Source: Rurimicrobium sp040387755
GTDB lineage: Bacteria > Bacteroidota > Bacteroidia > Chitinophagales > Chitinophagaceae
Direction of reading: 5' to 3'
NCBI GenBank assembly: GCA_040387755.1
Contig: JAZKDB010000002.1
Span: forward strand, 1,951,614-2,015,613
DNA: 64,000 bases
The stretch's first letter is position 1. Every line of letters starts with the position of its first letter. The notes beneath the pieces are model-generated. The model searched no databases, was not told where the DNA came from, and was given only the letters and a program-made list of their open reading frames with translations. Made by a program: the position numbers and the translations under genes. Shown here piece after piece: positions 18,643 through 27,274 of this stretch.

Positions 18643-18921
18643 TTAGTCTAGAGCTTTATCTAATTCTTCATTAAGCCTTTTGATATCGTCTGCTATACTG
18701 ATGCTGTCTTCTCCGTTACTATCGGCAGCATACATCAAAAGGCACATAGCCAAAAAGTCCTGATCATCCTTTCCTGCATAAGTCCTTTTTAGTTCGGCAA
18801 TTTTTTCGTCGGCAAGCTTTACCGAATGCCGTATTCTTTCGGCCTCATTTTTTTTTACCAATATACGATAGCTACGCCCGGCAAGCCACAGATTTACAGG
18901 AGTAAGGTCTTCGTTTTGCAT
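18643..18921 (-). CDS. zapA: Cell division protein ZapA
   Basis: A 92-aa protein with the ZapA layout: an N-terminal beta-hairpin (VNLWLAGRSYRILV) and a long C-terminal helix able to form a coiled coil (residues about 28-90, rich in E, K and L, with the typical LAMCLLMYAAD). ZapA binds FtsZ and bundles filaments at the division septum. The gene lies 6 bp after lspA on the same strand, forming a two-gene unit closed by the terminator at 18563-18593. Confidence 0.82.
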   Translation of the reverse strand: MQNEDLTPVNLWLAGRSYRILVKKNEAERIRHSVKLADEKIAELKRTYAGKDDQDFLAMCLLMYAADSNGEDSISIADDIKRLNEELDKALD

Positions 18922-18927
18922 ATTCGA

Positions 18928-19590
18928 TTATTGATTTGTTTCTTTTTCGGTTCCGTTTTTTCCGCTCTCCATATTGCCCACCACCTCTTTGGCGTGAATC
19001 ATTTTTTTCTGAAACACCAATAGAGTAATCACCCCTGTACTAATAGCGGCATCTGCAACATTAAAGACCGGGTCGAAAAAACTTAAAATTTTACCCCCAA
19101 TCAACGGAAAGGAATCTGGAATTTTAAATTCGACCAGGGGAAAGTAAAGCATATCGACTACCTGACCATGTAGGAATTTGCCATAACCCTGTCCGAAAGG
19201 GACAAATTTTGCCATATGAAAACTGCTTTCGCTGAAGACAAGGCCATAGAACATACTGTCTATAAGGTTCCCCATTGCACCAGCTAAAATCAAAGCACCA
19301 CAAATTATGGCACCACGGCTGTATTGTTTTTTAACCAATTGCTTCAGTACATAAAATCCAAAGCCTACAGCAATTAAACGGAAGGAAGTGAGTAATAACT
19401 TGCCAATATCACCCTGGCTAAATTTCATTCCGAAAGCCATACCGTTATTTTCTATAAAATGTATGCGGAACCAATTGCCCATCACCAAAACCTCCTCACC
19501 ATAATAAAAATGGGTTTTGACATAGATTTTGGACCATTGGTCGACAATAAGGACCAGTAATATAATGAGCAGTGCGTAGCGATATTTCAC
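18928..19590 (-). CDS. lspA: Lipoprotein signal peptidase (signal peptidase II)
   Basis: A 220-aa integral membrane aspartyl protease that removes signal peptides from prolipoproteins. Four membrane segments are visible: MKYRYALLIILLVLIVDQ, LLLTSFRLIAVGFGFYVL, AIICGALILAGAMGN and AAISTGVITLLVF. The two catalytic aspartates are in GNLIDSMFYG and in FNVADAAI, with FIENNGMAFG another signature. It is longer than the E. coli enzyme (164 aa) owing to a periplasmic insert between helices 3 and 4 and a charged tail, which is usual in Bacteroidota. The start codon is GTG (19588-19590). Confidence 0.93.
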   Translation of the reverse strand: MKYRYALLIILLVLIVDQWSKIYVKTHFYYGEEVLVMGNWFRIHFIENNGMAFGMKFSQGDIGKLLLTSFRLIAVGFGFYVLKQLVKKQYSRGAIICGALILAGAMGNLIDSMFYGLVFSESSFHMAKFVPFGQGYGKFLHGQVVDMLYFPLVEFKIPDSFPLIGGKILSFFDPVFNVADAAISTGVITLLVFQKKMIHAKEVVGNMESGKNGTEKETNQ

Positions 19591-19697
19591 AGTTCTGTTT
19601 GTTTTTGTTTTTGCGATAAATGCAAATATAAGGGCAAGACCTATAGTATTGATTCTGCAAGCCTCAGACTTCGTTTTTTTAATGTCCGCTATCTTGA

Positions 19698-19705
19698 TAC
19701 CTTTG
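19698..19705 (+). promoter_or_regulatory. Bacteroidota -7 box (TACCTTTG)
   Basis: TACCTTTG lies 42 bp upstream of the trans-sulfuration gene start, in the divergent gap shared with lspA. The leader is too short to hold a SAM riboswitch, and I see none. Confidence 0.55.
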
Positions 19706-19747
19706 CCACCGCAGTGCTCAATTAAAAAATAAAAAGCAAATAAAAAT

Positions 19748-20902
19748 ATGTCGTCTAATCAACACAAGCTGGCTACACGCCTCATTCATGCCGGAGTATC
19801 GCCCGACCCTAGTACCGGAGCTATTATGACTCCGATTTACCAAACATCTACTTATGTGCAGGCGGCTCCCGGCGATCACAAGGGTTATGAATATGCCAGA
19901 ACCCAAAACCCAACACGTGCAGCCTTGCAAAGTGCATTGGCTAATATTGAAAACGGAAAATTTGCCCTTTGTTTTGGTAGCGGTATGGCGGCTACAGATG
20001 CAGTGGCTAAATTATTGCAACCCGGCGATGAGGTAATTGTATCGAATGACTTGTATGGTGGCACCTACCGTATTTTCACCAAGGTATTTGCTAATTATGG
20101 CGTTGTATTTCATTTTATTGACATGCATGATGCAAGCAATATTGCCAATTATGTAAATGAAAATACTAAAATGATTTGGGTGGAAACACCAACCAATCCT
20201 CTGCTCAATATTATTGACATCGAGGCGGCGGCGAAAATCAGCAAAGCCAATAATTGTCTCCTGGTAGTGGATAATACTTTTGCTTCTCCATATTTACAAA
20301 ATCCATTGGATTGGGGTGCTGACATTGTGTTGCATTCGGCAACCAAATATTTGGGTGGACACTCTGATGTGGTGCATGGGGTGCTTGTGGTTAATGAAGC
20401 AGAACTTGAAGAACGCCTTCGTTTTATCCAGAACAGTTGTGGCGCCGTACCCGGTCCTCAGGATTGTTTCCTTGTACTTCGCGGAATTAAAACCCTACAT
20501 GTTCGTATGCAACGCCATTGCGAAAACGGACGTAAGATTGCTGAGTGGTTGCGTCAGCATCCTAAAGTAGGCAAAGTACTTTGGTGTGGGTTTGAAGATC
20601 ATCCCAATCATGCAATTGCCCGTAAGCAAATGCGCGATTTTGGTGGTATGATTTCTTTTACGCTGAAAGATGACAATATCAATGCTGCACTGGAAGTGCT
20701 GAAAAAAACCGAATTGTTTGCTTTGGCTGAGTCATTGGGTGGTGTAGAATCTTTAATCGGACATCCGGCTACTATGACTCATGCGTCTATTCCTCAGGAA
20801 GACAGGATTGCACGTGGTCTCAGCGATTCTTTGATAAGATTGAGTGTGGGTATTGAAGATGCTGACGATCTGATTGCAGATTTGGCTCAGGCAATTGGAT
20901 AA
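19748..20902 (+). CDS. Cys/Met-metabolism PLP enzyme (cystathionine gamma-synthase/lyase family)
   Basis: A 384-aa fold-type I PLP enzyme. The Schiff-base lysine is in SATKYLGGHSDVVHG near residue 197. Other family motifs are QTSTYVQ, YEYARTQNPTR, FGSGMAATDA and the C-terminal SLGGVESLIGHPATMTH and RLSVGIED. Members interconvert cysteine and homocysteine through cystathionine or act as gamma-lyases. The exact reaction (gamma-synthase, gamma-lyase or O-acetylhomoserine sulfhydrylase) cannot be settled by eye. The length and the absence of a long insert favour cystathionine gamma-synthase or lyase. A strong terminator follows. Confidence 0.92.
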   Translation: MSSNQHKLATRLIHAGVSPDPSTGAIMTPIYQTSTYVQAAPGDHKGYEYARTQNPTRAALQSALANIENGKFALCFGSGMAATDAVAKLLQPGDEVIVSNDLYGGTYRIFTKVFANYGVVFHFIDMHDASNIANYVNENTKMIWVETPTNPLLNIIDIEAAAKISKANNCLLVVDNTFASPYLQNPLDWGADIVLHSATKYLGGHSDVVHGVLVVNEAELEERLRFIQNSCGAVPGPQDCFLVLRGIKTLHVRMQRHCENGRKIAEWLRQHPKVGKVLWCGFEDHPNHAIARKQMRDFGGMISFTLKDDNINAALEVLKKTELFALAESLGGVESLIGHPATMTHASIPQEDRIARGLSDSLIRLSVGIEDADDLIADLAQAIG

Positions 20903-20930
20903 TCTTATGCTTTATAGAAGAAGTACTTTT

Positions 20931-20963
20931 AAAAGGGTTTTACTGTTTTGGTAAAACCCTTTT
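20931..20963 (+). terminator. Terminator after the trans-sulfuration gene
   Basis: A perfect 13-bp stem (AAAAGGGTTTTAC with GTAAAACCCTTTT) with a 7-nt loop, 28 bp after the stop codon. Confidence 0.88.
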
Positions 20964-21041
20964 ACTTTAGAATGCCTGAACTCGAACAGGCAAAAAGGAC
21001 AACAGATTATTTACATAATATTGTATTGAAATAACAGCAAC

Positions 21042-21800
21042 ATGAAAGATAATTTCTCGCAGCATGCCACCCAATATGCTTTATACAGGCCGGACTATCC
21101 CGAAGTCTTGTATAGCTATATTCTTGGTCTGTGTAAAGAAAGAAAAATTGCATGGGATTGCGGAACAGGAAATGGACAGGTAGCTACAAAATTGTCTGAA
21201 TATTTCGAACAGGTTTATGCAACGGATATCAGCGAAAAGCAATTGTCAAACGCAATAAAGAAAGAGAACATTCACTACAGTTTGCAGCCGGCAGAGCATA
21301 CCGATTTTGCAGAAGGATTCTTTGATTTGATTTTGGTAGCACAGGCGATACACTGGTTTGATTTCGACTTGTTTTATCGGGAAGTTAAAAGAACGATTAA
21401 ACCGAATGGCCTGCTGATAGTGGTGGGTTATGGCTTATTAAAAGTGAACCCCGAAATAGATGAAATAATCAACACCTTTTATCATAATACTATAGGGCCT
21501 TATTGGGATGCCGAACGACATTATATTGACGAAGAGTATAAAACAATTCCATTCCCTTTTGAAGAATTAAGCGGCCCGGATATGCTTAGTATATTGGATT
21601 GGAGCTTTGAGCATTTTATGGGTTATATCAATACCTGGTCGGCAGTTCAACATTTTATTAAAGAAAAAGGATACAATCCGGTGGAGCAATTAGCTCAAGA
21701 TATTTTGCCTTTTTGGCCCGAACAGGAGATTAAGAAAGTTAGTTTTCCAATATTGCTTCGCGCAGGAAAGGTTCATGCCAAAGATTCTACATCCGGATAA
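21042..21800 (+). CDS. Class I SAM-dependent methyltransferase
   Basis: A 252-aa Rossmann-fold methyltransferase. The SAM-binding motif I is WDCGTGNGQVATKL near residue 40. Motif II, YATDISEKQLSNA, follows with its acidic residue. A conserved LILVAQAIHWFDFD sits near residue 100. The N-terminal FSQHATQYALYRPDYPEVLY is typical of the small-molecule (UbiE/trans-aconitate-like) group. The substrate is unknown. The 3' end overlaps the convergent ABC ATPase gene by 14 bp. Confidence 0.88.
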   Translation: MKDNFSQHATQYALYRPDYPEVLYSYILGLCKERKIAWDCGTGNGQVATKLSEYFEQVYATDISEKQLSNAIKKENIHYSLQPAEHTDFAEGFFDLILVAQAIHWFDFDLFYREVKRTIKPNGLLIVVGYGLLKVNPEIDEIINTFYHNTIGPYWDAERHYIDEEYKTIPFPFEELSGPDMLSILDWSFEHFMGYINTWSAVQHFIKEKGYNPVEQLAQDILPFWPEQEIKKVSFPILLRAGKVHAKDSTSG

Positions 21801-22467
21801 TTTTCCCATCTTCCATTTCAATGATACGATGAGTGCGTTCCGCAAATTCATTGTCATGGGTAACAATCAATAATGACTGATGATACACTTCTGCCAGCTC
21901 TTTAAAAATATCAAAAACAATTTCAGTATTTTTCTTATCCAGATTGCCGGTTGGTTCGTCACCCATTATGATGAGCGGGTCGTTGATGAGGGCACGCGCA
22001 ATAGCCACACGTTGTTTTTGTCCGCCGGATAGTTGATTAGGCTTTTTTAAGGCTTCACTTTCTATGCCCAGCATTTTCAATTTTTCGTAGGCACGATGTT
22101 CAATTTCTTTCTCACTATACTCTGCCAGTTTTAGTCCCGGCAACATCACATTGCGCAGCACAGAAAATTCATTGAGCAAATAATGAAACTGAAATACAAA
22201 GCCAATATGTTTGTTGCGCACCCAGGCCAAATCAGCTTCTTTTTTGCCTCCCATTGTTTCGCCGTTAATCAACAGTTCGCCTTCGTAGTCAGTATCCATT
22301 GTAGAAAGGATATAGAGCAAAGTTGATTTGCCACAGCCCGATTTTCCGATAACTGAAACAAACTCACTTTTTTGCATTTCAAAAGAAATCTCTTTCAATA
22401 CCTGAATGGTATTGGGGTCGTGGAAATATTTTGAAATCTTGCGTGCTTCTAATATGGTTTGACTCAT
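21787..22467 (-). CDS. ABC transporter ATP-binding protein (LolD/MacB type)
   Basis: A 226-aa ATPase with Walker A GKSGCGKST near residue 41, Q-loop VFQFHYLL, signature LSGGQKQRVAIARAL and Walker B LIIMGDEPTGNLD, followed by the H-loop IVTHD. It fits the LolD/MacB/FtsE-type subfamily, which pairs with FtsX-domain permeases. It begins 3 bp after the permease gene ends. With the upstream permease and adaptor it forms a three-gene exporter operon. Substrate is unknown: peptide, antibiotic or lipoprotein release are all possible. Confidence 0.94.
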   Translation of the reverse strand: MSQTILEARKISKYFHDPNTIQVLKEISFEMQKSEFVSVIGKSGCGKSTLLYILSTMDTDYEGELLINGETMGGKKEADLAWVRNKHIGFVFQFHYLLNEFSVLRNVMLPGLKLAEYSEKEIEHRAYEKLKMLGIESEALKKPNQLSGGQKQRVAIARALINDPLIIMGDEPTGNLDKKNTEIVFDIFKELAEVYHQSLLIVTHDNEFAERTHRIIEMEDGKIIRM

Positions 22468-22469
22468 GT

Positions 22470-23729
22470 TTATTTTCCTCTGATGATGATGACGGGGTCT
22501 ATTTTGCTGGCTTTGCGCGAAGGAAAATACCCGGCAAAATAAGTGGTGACTATGGAGAATACGGCCCCAATAATGTAGTACTTAGGATTGTAGTTGATTG
22601 GATAGGTTTTGATCGTGGGCAACGCTGCGGTATTAAACGGTATCTGGTCTATAAGTGAAGACAAACCAAAGCCAAAGAGCAAACCAACAGCACCACCAAA
22701 CACACCAATGCTCAGCGCAATGGTGATGAATATGCGGTTGACATCCGAGCCCGAAAAGCCTGTTGCTTTAAGAATAGCGATAGAATCCATCTTCTCATAA
22801 ATCATCATGTTGAGGATATTGTAAATGCCAAATCCTGCAACAATCAAAAGGGTTATACCCACTGCATAAGAAATAAGTGTACGGATAGAACTGCCTGTCT
22901 CGAATTGAGAATTAGCAGTTTGTATATCAATGGCTTCGGTGTCAAATAATTCCTGAAATTCTTTGGCAACTGCGGGTGCCAGTAAAATGTCCTTGAGTTT
23001 GATTTGAATGTCGGTAATATAGGCATTGGACTCGCCCAATAATTTCTGTGTGGTGGCTATCGAACAATAGCTTTGCACTTTGTCAATGTCTTGCAGGCCA
23101 GATTGGAAATAACCCACTACTTTCAGTTGCAGCCGTTCGCCTTTGGCTGTAGTAACCTGTACTACATCACCAATATTGGCCAACATTTTTTCAGCCGCTC
23201 CCTTGCCCAAAATGATGCTGTTGGGAATGTTTTTGAGATCGATAAAATTGCCTTCGGTTACATAATCATCAAAGAAGAATAATTTGTTTTCGGCTTCCAC
23301 ATCAATACCATTAATGACTCCGGTAAGGTCAACAGCTCCAACATTGTAAAATACCTGAGCAGTGATTTTTGGAGCAATACCTAACACTCTTTCGTCTTTC
23401 TTCAATGCAGTCATTATCGCGCCACTGTTGGCAATTTCCAGACGCTCGTTTTTGGGTTTTATAGAACGGATAAAATTGTAATGACCTTTATGCGCTGCAG
23501 ATAAATCTACAGGTTGGTGTTCAGAAGGTTGAATCTCATTGTACAAACGCACATGAGGCGTGCGGTTCAATATCAGCCCGTCCAGCAAGTCATTGAGCCC
23601 CGTCATAAAACTGAGCAAAGTTATGAACATCGTGATGCTGAATGTGACACCAATAGCGGCTACCAGCGTTTGTTTCCAGCGGGCAAGCAATAAAGATTTT
23701 GATACACTGGTGATCAGTTTTAGTCTCAT
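22470..23729 (-). CDS. ABC transporter permease, FtsX/MacB domain
   Basis: A 419-aa membrane protein with four transmembrane helices: one at about residues 20-45 and three in the C-terminal FtsX domain (ISYAVGITLLIVAGFGIYNIL, IFITIALSIGVFGGAVGLLFG, YIIGAVFSIVTTYFAG). A large MacB-type periplasmic domain lies between helices 1 and 2. The helix after TM2 carries the typical EKMDSIAILKATGFSGSDV. It partners the ATPase encoded directly after it. Its start overlaps the adaptor gene's end by 4 bp, so expression is coupled. Confidence 0.92.
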   Translation of the reverse strand: MRLKLITSVSKSLLLARWKQTLVAAIGVTFSITMFITLLSFMTGLNDLLDGLILNRTPHVRLYNEIQPSEHQPVDLSAAHKGHYNFIRSIKPKNERLEIANSGAIMTALKKDERVLGIAPKITAQVFYNVGAVDLTGVINGIDVEAENKLFFFDDYVTEGNFIDLKNIPNSIILGKGAAEKMLANIGDVVQVTTAKGERLQLKVVGYFQSGLQDIDKVQSYCSIATTQKLLGESNAYITDIQIKLKDILLAPAVAKEFQELFDTEAIDIQTANSQFETGSSIRTLISYAVGITLLIVAGFGIYNILNMMIYEKMDSIAILKATGFSGSDVNRIFITIALSIGVFGGAVGLLFGFGLSSLIDQIPFNTAALPTIKTYPINYNPKYYIIGAVFSIVTTYFAGYFPSRKASKIDPVIIIRGK

Positions 23730-24805
23730 TCGGCCGGGTTTTTTAATTCATCTTCTGCACTGATGCCCGAAAGAATTTCAATCATCTTGTAATCTTTCAG
23801 CCCGGTTTTTACGGCTACTTTGTCTCCGTTTTTTTTCAACACAAAAGAGTCGTTGATGACGTAGTTTCTGGGAATTAAAAGAGCCTTGTCTTTAGTTTGT
23901 AAAATGATATTCGCTTCAAAACTGACATTGGGATACAATCGTTTTGGTGCTTGGGTAAAAGTAGCTTCCACCAGAAAAGTTTTGCTGCGCTCGTTCATCA
24001 ATGGGTCAATTTTAGTCACTATGGCATCAAACACTTTTCCTTTGTAGCTGTCCATGGTCACCAACACTTTTAATCCTTTCTCTACTTTCAGAATGTCATA
24101 TTCGTCCACCTGCATTTCCAATACAAAATGTTCAGCATCACCAATAATAGCCAAAGGAGTTTGGGCAGTCACCAATTCTCCTTTCTTTTTGGGCAACTGA
24201 TAAACGATGCCATCAATATCGCTGCGCAGCGTAAAGTCGCTGGCCAGGCGCGAAGAAATCTGTAAAGTCTTTTGGGATTGTGCGGCGTTGAGGACCAATT
24301 GGCGTTTCAAATCTTCATATTTTACCCTTGCCGAGTAGAGTGCTGATTTTGAATTCTGGAAAGCCAGTTCCCTTTGTTCCAGTTCTACTTTCGAGCCGAT
24401 ACTCTGCTGCCAAAGTACTTGTTGTCGGGCCAGCAAAGAGGAGTCATTTTTTAGTTTACGCTGCGCCAGTTCTATGTTTTGTTGTGCGTCGTTGAGCTTA
24501 CCCTGATTTACATTCAGGTCGGCGAAATTGGCTGCGAGTTCAGCATTTTCTTTGCTCAGGCGTTGGGCATCATTGACAATCGTGAGGATAGGCGTTCCCT
24601 TTTTTACGCTATCGCCTTCCTGCAGCAAGATGTCCTGAATAATGCCATTGACCGTAGCAAAAGCCTGATATTGGTTTTGGCTTTTTACCAAACCCGAAGC
24701 ATAGATAGATTCTGTAATTGGGGCAACAGTTGGCTTAATGGTTTCCGCCTTTTTACCGCAGGAAAACAGAAAGAGCGCACTTATAAAAAGCAGTCGTTTC
24801 ATCAT
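23726..24805 (-). CDS. HlyD/RND-type periplasmic adaptor lipoprotein
   Basis: A 359-aa membrane-fusion protein. It opens with a lipoprotein signal (MMKRLLFISALFLFSC, lipobox cysteine near residue 16), so it is probably anchored by lipid. A biotinyl/lipoyl-like half (VNGIIQDILLQEGDSVKKGTPIL) precedes a long coiled-coil hairpin of about 100 residues rich in Q, L and K, and a second lipoyl half plus beta-barrel follow (DGIVYQLPKKKGELV). It joins the ABC permease to an outer-membrane channel. A TolC-like partner is not in the operon and must be encoded elsewhere. A second ATG 3 bp downstream is an equally good start. Confidence 0.9.
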   Translation of the reverse strand: MMKRLLFISALFLFSCGKKAETIKPTVAPITESIYASGLVKSQNQYQAFATVNGIIQDILLQEGDSVKKGTPILTIVNDAQRLSKENAELAANFADLNVNQGKLNDAQQNIELAQRKLKNDSSLLARQQVLWQQSIGSKVELEQRELAFQNSKSALYSARVKYEDLKRQLVLNAAQSQKTLQISSRLASDFTLRSDIDGIVYQLPKKKGELVTAQTPLAIIGDAEHFVLEMQVDEYDILKVEKGLKVLVTMDSYKGKVFDAIVTKIDPLMNERSKTFLVEATFTQAPKRLYPNVSFEANIILQTKDKALLIPRNYVINDSFVLKKNGDKVAVKTGLKDYKMIEILSGISAEDELKNPAE

Positions 24806-24970
24806 AAGGATACAAAGTTATACTACCCTTCAATACAATGATGAACCGGATGATAAGAATCATAAACGCCCGACGGGACTAATGTTTAATCATCGCAAGG
24901 CTATAAAGGAAATAGCCTGTAGAAATGAGCATAAAAACCAAAGCCATGTAGACTCTGTTTTTTCTGCGGA

Positions 24971-25063
24971 TCAGATATTCTTTGAAGCTGATTTTTCGGC
25001 TTTCGTTTGTTTGTACACAATTAACAATGAGATACAAGCAAAAAAGATGATTGGGATGGACAT
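24971..25063 (-). CDS. Possible 30-residue membrane peptide
   Basis: A short ORF from ATG 25063: MSIPIIFFACISLLIVYK, then a charged tail ending in KSASKNI. One hydrophobic helix followed by a basic tail is the usual layout of small membrane proteins. A second hydrophobic stretch (MALVFMLISTGYFLYSLAMIKH) lies downstream in another frame, ending at 24879, so either two tiny ORFs or one frameshifted gene is present. There is no promoter box and no family match. I list it because it occupies an otherwise empty 460-bp gap (24806-25264). Confidence 0.25.
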   Translation of the reverse strand: MSIPIIFFACISLLIVYKQTKAEKSASKNI

Positions 25064-25264
25064 GGGGGGTGGTTAATAGTTTGGTTCTTGGCATAAAGTA
25101 GGATGAGTAGTACAAATTTGCACAAAAGCAGATTTTAGCACTTTAGCCTGCATTTCATTCAAACCCTTGTTAACCATAGTTATTAATAGTTTGTTTAAAA
25201 AACTCCTTAATCGTTAAATTAGTTCGGAACAATCCCCCCTCGTACTTATGAACTCTGATTGATA

Positions 25265-25918
25265 TTAAGGATTAGGATTTTGAGATGCTTGTTGTTGAGC
25301 ATTAGCCGCGTTCCTTGCATGATCTTCTTTTGCCTTTTCTATAGTAAAATGTGAATTGACAAGTTGGCTAAGAGTAAATAGATTATACACTATATATGGT
25401 GTCATTACTAAAGAATAAACAGCTCCTAATAAGAGTAGAAACAACGATATAACATTTACATAATTTCCAAATGAGCCTATCAAATTTGGAAGAATTTCAG
25501 TCGATTCAAATTTTATGAAACAAGTGATGATGAGCGCAATAAAAACTGTAATTACTTGAAAAAGTACAGTCATCGCAAATATTGCGCTTAATTGTTGAAA
25601 AACGCTGTATTTACGTATTTTAGTTGCTTTTTTAATAAGTTCATTGTTACTGAAACCTACAACAATTGCATATCCACCTAACGAGAAACCTAGCAGATTT
25701 GGGAAAATTGATACGACCATTTCTGTTATCTCTTTTAAAAGGTCGTAGGATTGTTCAGATTTAAAAACAGCAATTAGCAAACAAATCAAAAAAGTGATTA
25801 CGATACTGTAGATAAAAGGCTTTTTTCTAAATGTTTTACGTTCAATAAGAATCTTTTTGATGCCTTTCCAACTAACAGTATGGAAATCTTTAATGTCGTT
25901 AAGAGTTTGGTTGTTCAT
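25265..25918 (-). CDS. Membrane protein of unknown function, second gene of an overlapping pair
   Basis: A 217-aa protein with four predicted membrane helices: about 35-52 (IYSIVITFLICLLIAVF), 65-87, 107-133 (LSAIFAMTVLFQVITVFIALIITCFI) and 152-178. The N-terminal 30 residues are cytoplasmic and basic. The C-terminal tail after helix 4 is helical, then Asn/Gln/Ala-rich (AANAQQQASQNPNP). I recognise no family. It overlaps the end of the upstream DUF4747-like gene by 20 bp, so the two are translationally coupled and probably act together. The local DNA is more AT-rich than its neighbours, suggesting acquisition. Confidence 0.75.
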   Translation of the reverse strand: MNNQTLNDIKDFHTVSWKGIKKILIERKTFRKKPFIYSIVITFLICLLIAVFKSEQSYDLLKEITEMVVSIFPNLLGFSLGGYAIVVGFSNNELIKKATKIRKYSVFQQLSAIFAMTVLFQVITVFIALIITCFIKFESTEILPNLIGSFGNYVNVISLFLLLLGAVYSLVMTPYIVYNLFTLSQLVNSHFTIEKAKEDHARNAANAQQQASQNPNP

Positions 25919-26786
25919 TTCTATATTCGGTCATAACATCATCAAACAAATTACGTGGTAAATTGTCAGATTCAGTATATTCAACTTTGCGTTTGTCAGG
26001 ATAATTGGTTGTAACAATCTTTTCACGCCTACCAGCCTCATTAATAACTGAAGCCTCAGCAGCGCCATTTTCTCTCGCGACTTCTAAATAACCGCGAATC
26101 AGAGAACTTTCTGTATTTAATGTTCCATGTTGATCTGGTCTAAATGTTGATTCCGTTTCGCCAACTTGAGCATCTTTAAGAAATTGGTCAATAAGTTCAA
26201 ATGCTTCATCACCAATGTCGTCGTTAGTGTATGAAACTTTTACTTTTAAAGATTTTAAAACGGGTGAATTAATAATTTGCGTTATTGTATCTTGAGACTG
26301 TATAAGATAAATACCGTAATCCTCTCCATTTTGAATTCCTTTTGTACTGATTGCTTTATGTAAAAACGCTTCTGTTGCGGTAATACTGATTTTTGAGGAC
26401 GCTGTAAAATAAAATCTGTGAGTTGCTGGAATAAAGATGTAATCTACTTCTTGGCTATTTGGATGAGTATTTCCTGGTAAATCAAATCTTTTAAGCTCTT
26501 TAGTAGTTGAGTCGTACCAATCGTCGTCAGAGAGAACAGTAAACCTTATGAGTTTACCATATGCGACTTTGTGCTTTTTGCCATTAAAGGTATATTCTAC
26601 AACATTTTGAGAACGTAATGCCATAGCCTTCTCCTTACTGATTTTGACAAGAGAAGGGACATTAAAAACTGTCCTAATCAAATCCAAATATGCGTCTTCG
26701 CTTCTGGTGTCAGAAAACAGCTTTATGTTAAAACCATAAAAGTGGGATGTTTTCTTTTTGACTTTTTTCTTGCTTGCCTTTGCCAT
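25899..26786 (-). CDS. DUF4747-like protein of unknown function, first gene of an overlapping pair
   Basis: A 295-aa soluble protein. It begins with a lysine-rich tail (MAKASKKKVKKKTS), then FYGFNIKLFSDTRSEDAY. Mid-protein segments VAYGKLIRFTVLSDDDWYD and VDYIFIPATHRFYF recall the DUF4747 family, which has the same 'iPxxHRFyF' element. This is from memory and not verified. The C-terminal third is charged, and polar residues dominate its end (EYRNEQPNS). DUF4747 members are sporadically distributed and uncharacterised. The downstream gene encodes a membrane protein overlapping by 20 bp. A palindrome at 26802-26823 sits just ahead of the start codon and could be an operator. Confidence 0.75.
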   Translation of the reverse strand: MAKASKKKVKKKTSHFYGFNIKLFSDTRSEDAYLDLIRTVFNVPSLVKISKEKAMALRSQNVVEYTFNGKKHKVAYGKLIRFTVLSDDDWYDSTTKELKRFDLPGNTHPNSQEVDYIFIPATHRFYFTASSKISITATEAFLHKAISTKGIQNGEDYGIYLIQSQDTITQIINSPVLKSLKVKVSYTNDDIGDEAFELIDQFLKDAQVGETESTFRPDQHGTLNTESSLIRGYLEVARENGAAEASVINEAGRREKIVTTNYPDKRKVEYTESDNLPRNLFDDVMTEYRNEQPNS

Positions 26787-26801
26787 ATGATGTGTTATAT
26801 G

Positions 26802-26823
26802 ACGGTACTTTGTTAGGTACCGT
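26802..26823. promoter_or_regulatory. Inverted repeat upstream of the DUF4747-like gene
   Basis: ACGGTAC (26802-26808) and GTACCGT (26817-26823) form a perfect 7-bp inverted repeat with an 8-nt spacer, 16 bp ahead of the gene's ATG on the minus strand. It could be an operator or a leader hairpin. On the plus strand a T-run follows, so a terminator for the other direction is also possible. Confidence 0.4.
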
Positions 26824-27065
26824 TTTTTAGTCTATTAATTTACTTGACTCTTTAAATCTTAGTTTCCGTCTTTTAAAAATCAATACCCACCTATCACCTG
26901 TTTTGTATGGCGTCTTTCCTTTTTAAAGCATTACAAGTATTGATTTCAATATTCTCCCCAAACATAATACCAAAAGCAACTCCCCGGCGGGGAAATTTCC
27001 ACGATTTTTGAGTTAGTCTAAAATAATTATGGCTTTTTATCATCAATCAGATGAAAATGGAGTGA
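26824..27065. other. Intergenic region, nothing recognised
   Basis: About 240 bp of AT-rich DNA between the DUF4747-like gene and the 21-bp repeat block. There is no convincing ORF, hairpin or promoter box apart from the palindrome already listed. Confidence 0.5.
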
Positions 27066-27274
27066 GAAATGCCATTTACATTGTGTGAAACGCCATATCC
27101 ATTAGTGGAAATGCCAAAGTCATTAATGGAAACGCCAAAGTCATTTAAGGAAATGCCATTTCCATTATGGGAAATGCCAAAGTCATTAATGTTTTTGTGA
27201 AATTATTAATGGAAACGCCATTTCCATTGTGGGAAACGTCATATCTATTAATGGAAACGAGAAAAATTTTTAAG
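27066..27274. repeat. Tandem array A: ten imperfect 21-bp units
   Basis: Ten contiguous units beginning at 27066, 27087, 27108, 27129, 27150, 27171, 27192, 27212, 27233 and 27254. The unit consensus is GAAAtGCCAaagtCATTAATG. The first six and the last three are 21 bp; the seventh is 20 bp (one base lost). Nine of the ten begin with GAAA. There are no unique spacers, so this is not a CRISPR. Twenty-one bases is seven codons, and the plus strand reads as heptads (E-M/T-P-x-S/P-L-x) in a 43-codon ORF, 27069-27200. The minus strand reads as x-N-x-x-G-V/I-S heptads. Confidence 0.85.

Noticed and set aside
19591..19747. A SAM riboswitch before the trans-sulfuration gene
   Set aside because: The -7 box is only 42 bp from the start, leaving no room for the riboswitch fold.
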